Source: CAYMAT01 sp964388495 (lineage in GTDB: Bacteria > Patescibacteriota > Gracilibacteria > Peribacterales > Peribacteraceae). From it: 16,141 bases of DNA. The notes below the pieces were generated by a model that saw only the letters and a program-made list of their open reading frames with translations, was not told the origin of the DNA and searched no databases. Shown here in pieces: positions 14,081 through 16,141 of the stretch (positions are counted from its first letter, which is position 1; each line of letters begins with the position of its first letter). The translations under genes and the position numbers were made by a program. The stretch spans positions 1 to 16,141 of the forward strand of contig CAYMAT010000031.1 in NCBI GenBank assembly GCA_964388495.1, given 5' to 3'.

Positions 14081-14119
14081 CGGACCCCCTGTTTTCGCTC
14101 GGTTTTTGGGGTCCGTTTT
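14081..14119 (+). terminator. Intrinsic terminator of the ctpA-type gene
   Basis: A perfect 8-bp GC-rich stem CGGACCCC/GGGGTCCG (14081-14088 with 14108-14115) has a 19-base loop and is followed by TTTT. It starts 20 bases after the stop codon. Confidence 0.75.
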
Positions 14120-14166
14120 ACCCTTAAAAGACCCTATTTTTTGATCTAGAGCAAATTGGGGTTTTT

Positions 14167-14175
14167 TGGTATAAT
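14167..14175 (+). promoter_or_regulatory. Extended -10 promoter (TGGTATAAT) upstream of the fibre gene
   Basis: TGG plus a perfect TATAAT predicts transcription starting near 14182, leaving a leader of about 65 bases before the GTG at 14248. No good -35 is seen at normal spacing, which fits an extended -10 promoter. Unlike the other promoters in this window, it is not leaderless for the long frame. Confidence 0.65.
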
Positions 14176-14193
14176 CAAGGATATCTGAGGATC

Positions 14194-14217
14194 ATGAGCC
14201 CAGGCTCAGGTGCATAA
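14194..14217 (+). CDS. Possible seven-residue leader peptide (MSPGSGA)
   Basis: An ATG at 14194, three bases after TGAGG (14186-14190), starts a seven-codon frame ending in TAA at 14215, in the same frame as the long fibre gene that starts 30 bases later. It is the only start in this area with a recognisable ribosome binding site. It could be a regulatory leader or an accident. Confidence 0.25.
   Translation: MSPGSGA
14195..14208. promoter_or_regulatory. Palindrome TGAGCC-CA-GGCTCA downstream of the promoter
   Basis: A perfect 6-bp inverted repeat with a two-base centre begins 20 bases after the -10 element. It is a plausible operator for a dimeric regulator; the two-base loop is too tight for a good RNA hairpin. 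Confidence 0.4.
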
Positions 14218-14247
14218 TCCCGGATCACAAAACACACACAGAAAACC

Positions 14248-16141
14248 GTGAATCAATTACACCCCCCCTTCCGGCACATTCAGGAAATTCGGGATTATCT
14301 GGAGTCCGGTGTCCGTGAGGAATTTTTGGGGTGGGATCGGGAGGCGCGGAAGGCGTGGATGGCGGGGGCGCTGGAATACGTCTCATACGATGGGCTCACG
14401 CGCCAGGATCGCGGACTGGTTAGGCAGTATCTCCAGAATGTCACGGGGTACTCCCGGGCGCAGGTGGAACGTTGCATCCGTGAGTATCGCGTTTTGCATC
14501 CGGACACTGCCTTGGCCCCCGTTCTGCCCGTGACTTCCCCGGTACCGGCTGCACGGGGGAAGGCACAGGATCACATAGACTTTCAAAAGGGGCCGGTGAC
14601 ACGGGGGCAGCGCAAACCCTCGTCACTTGTTGTTGCCGTTCTGGCGCTGCTTTTTTCCGGACTCATGGCGGGAGGCATGGCCAATGTTCTTCACCGCATG
14701 CCTGCCGAGGTTGTGGCCATTCCTGCGGAGTCGGGTTCCGTGTTGTCGTCCATCGCATCTTCCTATCCTGCGCAGAAGTTCATTGTGACAGTGCGCACGC
14801 CTGCGTTTACGGCCGCCGGCGCAGCGTCTTCTGCACAGCTCCGAGAGCATATTGAACAGCGTCGACAGATTCGCTTGGCGCGAATGGTCATTCCCTCTGT
14901 TCCTACGGCAGCGGAAACCCAGGCGTATTTTGTCAGTCTCCTCAAGGAGGTTTGGGGAAAGCCTTCTGAAGGCGATACGATCGTATTCCGAAACGGCAAA
15001 GCCTCATGGCAATCTCTTTCAGGCATTGAAGCAGGCGTTTTGAGCGGGCTGGGACGCAGGCCGGCATCCAGTGGGACGGGAGAGGCGCGTACGTCCGGAC
15101 GTGGGGGTGGTGGAGGAGGAGGTGGGGGGAATACCACCGTTAACAACACTGTCACAAACATAACGGCAGGTCTTTCTGAGGGGGATGCGGATGCGCGCTA
15201 TGTGAATGTGAGCGGTGACAGCATGAATGGCGCACTTGTCATTCTGGCGGATGGCCTCTCGCTTTCCGTTCACGGCACAGCTTCCGGAAGCGTCCTGCAT
15301 GCGGACAGCGAATTGACCAGCTCGGGATCCCTCCGTGTTGCGGGGGCAGTGTTCTTCCAGGGTATTGGCGACTGCACCGGTTATGCCAATGGCGGGGTGC
15401 TGACGGTGGATGCCAGCGGCCAGGTCTTTTGTGACGATGATGACGGCGGAGCGGGGGGTGCCACGTACAAGGCGGGCCAGGGCCTGACACTCAGTAGCAA
15501 TGCCTTCCGGCTCAACGCCACCCTCACGGGAGGGCTTGTCAGTTTCCAGACGGTCTCGGGATCAACGGTACGGGCTGCCCGTGAGCTCCGCTCCTCCGGC
15601 TCGCTCACCGTTACGGGGGCCTCCGCCCTTCAAGGCAGTCTTACGCTCAACGCACTCACCTCCTGCGCAGCCCTTGTGACGGACGCAAGCGGCATGGTGA
15701 GTTGCGGAAACCCGTCGGACGGTGCGCTTTTCACATCCACAGGGTCTCTTGAAACATTCTTTAACCAGAAATATCTGGCAACGAGCACAGGCTCTCTCCG
15801 CACCGTCTTTGACCAGCGCTATCTCACCAGCTCCACGGGATCGTTACGTGCATATTTCGCCAATCAATTCCTGGCGACATCCACCGGATCCCTTCGCGTA
15901 GCTTTTGATCAGCGTTACCTTGCATCTTCCACAGGTTCTTTGCGCCTGGTATTCGATCAGCGGTATCTGAAGAGCTCCACCGGAGCTTTGCAGACATTGT
16001 TTGATTCCAAGTATCTGGCAACCAGCACCGGATCCCTCCGTACTGCCTTTGACCAGCGCTATCTTGCGTCATCCACGGGGTCACTCCGTTCGTATTTCAG
16101 CGGAATGTACCTGGCGTCTAGCACGGGATCACTCAGGGTAT
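14248..16141 (+). CDS. Membrane-anchored fibre protein with integrase-like HTH N-terminus, 3'-truncated by window edge
   Basis: The frame is open from 14218 to the right edge (631 complete codons from GTG 14248), so the C-terminus is missing. Residues about 10-85 are helical and resemble, from memory, the N-terminal DNA-binding region of CPR DDE integrases (LTRQDRGLVRQYLQNVTGYS, then RAQVERCIREYR). One membrane helix covers about 126-148. A partly helical outer region follows (about 195-275), then Gly9 (286-294), a tail-fibre-like DARYVNVSGDSMNGALVI (317-334), Ser/Gly/Thr-rich beta-type sequence, and an open-ended array of 16-residue repeats. With the basic N-terminal part inside, the fibre would face outward. 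A CadC-like one-piece sensor-regulator or an anchored adhesin are both possible. GTG 14248 has no clear ribosome binding site; a later start (ATG about 14359) cannot be excluded. Confidence 0.82.
   Translation, partial: MNQLHPPFRHIQEIRDYLESGVREEFLGWDREARKAWMAGALEYVSYDGLTRQDRGLVRQYLQNVTGYSRAQVERCIREYRVLHPDTALAPVLPVTSPVPAARGKAQDHIDFQKGPVTRGQRKPSSLVVAVLALLFSGLMAGGMANVLHRMPAEVVAIPAESGSVLSSIASSYPAQKFIVTVRTPAFTAAGAASSAQLREHIEQRRQIRLARMVIPSVPTAAETQAYFVSLLKEVWGKPSEGDTIVFRNGKASWQSLSGIEAGVLSGLGRRPASSGTGEARTSGRGGGGGGGGGNTTVNNTVTNITAGLSEGDADARYVNVSGDSMNGALVILADGLSLSVHGTASGSVLHADSELTSSGSLRVAGAVFFQGIGDCTGYANGGVLTVDASGQVFCDDDDGGAGGATYKAGQGLTLSSNAFRLNATLTGGLVSFQTVSGSTVRAARELRSSGSLTVTGASALQGSLTLNALTSCAALVTDASGMVSCGNPSDGALFTSTGSLETFFNQKYLATSTGSLRTVFDQRYLTSSTGSLRAYFANQFLATSTGSLRVAFDQRYLASSTGSLRLVFDQRYLKSSTGALQTLFDSKYLATSTGSLRTAFDQRYLASSTGSLRSYFSGMYLASSTGSLRV
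15736..16141 (+). repeat. 48-bp coding repeat array encoding STGSLRxxFDQRYLAS, running off the edge
   Basis: Eight complete 48-bp units (starts 15736, 15784, 15832, 15880, 15928, 15976, 16024, 16072) and a ninth partial unit at 16120 are in frame. The 16-residue consensus is Ser-Thr-Gly-Ser-Leu-Arg-x-x-Phe-Asp-Gln-Arg-Tyr-Leu-Ala-Ser. Units differ both in residues and synonymous codons, so the array is diverged. A trimeric or rod-like fibre shaft is inferred. Confidence 0.92.

Noticed and set aside
14248..14640. Intact transposase or prophage in the right part
   Set aside because: The integrase-like similarity is confined to the short N-terminus; no DDE core, inverted terminal repeats or other phage genes are visible.
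15736..16141. CRISPR-like regular 48-bp repeats
   Set aside because: Repeats are contiguous without spacers, in frame and diverged between units, so they encode a protein repeat. The same applies to the 18-bp array at 1620-1940.

Overview
The window looks like a chromosomal segment of a Candidate Phyla Radiation (Patescibacteria) bacterium, most likely from the Peregrinibacteria/Peribacteria group. The evidence is indirect. There are large secreted proteins with poly-serine linkers and many cysteines, a short two-helix TrbC/VirB2-like protein, and compact gene spacing. Ribosome binding sites are scarce, and extended -10 promoters sit so close to start codons that leaderless transcripts are expected. 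TAA, TAG and TGA all end genes, so the standard bacterial code applies. The lineage call rests on remembered features of the group, not on a search.

Left part (1-7710): a surface-protein region. A two-gene module occurs twice in tandem. Each copy is a large secreted or anchored protein made of two-cysteine beta-type domains, poly-Ser linkers and small cysteine-rich modules (1-3023, cut by the window edge; 3895-6603). It is followed 2-3 bases after the stop codon by a smaller membrane-anchored protein with Myxococcus-type disulfide repeats (3026-3868; 6607-7326). A 111-residue two-helix pilin-like protein follows (7375-7710).

Middle part (7726-10082): a TPR protein, an FtsX-type permease without a visible ftsE, and recO. 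The 3' end of recO overlaps the convergent vanW-family gene by 14 bases.

Right-middle part (10069-12735, minus strand): a DUF1858/A-type Fe-S carrier fusion, an RNase HI with a ribbon-helix-helix-like N-terminus, and a secreted VanW-family protein. They are read in that order and separated by ATTATCAATT-type repeats.

Right part (12817-16141): a carboxy-terminal processing protease with a complete Ser/Lys/Gln set, diverging from the Fe-S gene and ending in a good intrinsic terminator. Beyond it, a long reading frame runs off the right edge. It combines a cytoplasmic helical domain resembling the N-terminal DNA-binding part of CPR DDE integrases, one membrane helix, a Gly9 stretch, tail-fibre-like sequence and an open-ended array of 16-residue repeats.

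The main candidates for something undescribed are the duplicated two-gene surface module and the membrane-anchored fibre protein with a transposase-like N-terminus. Most of the window concerns the cell envelope: adhesin-like proteins, a protease, a peptidoglycan-associated protein and a division permease.
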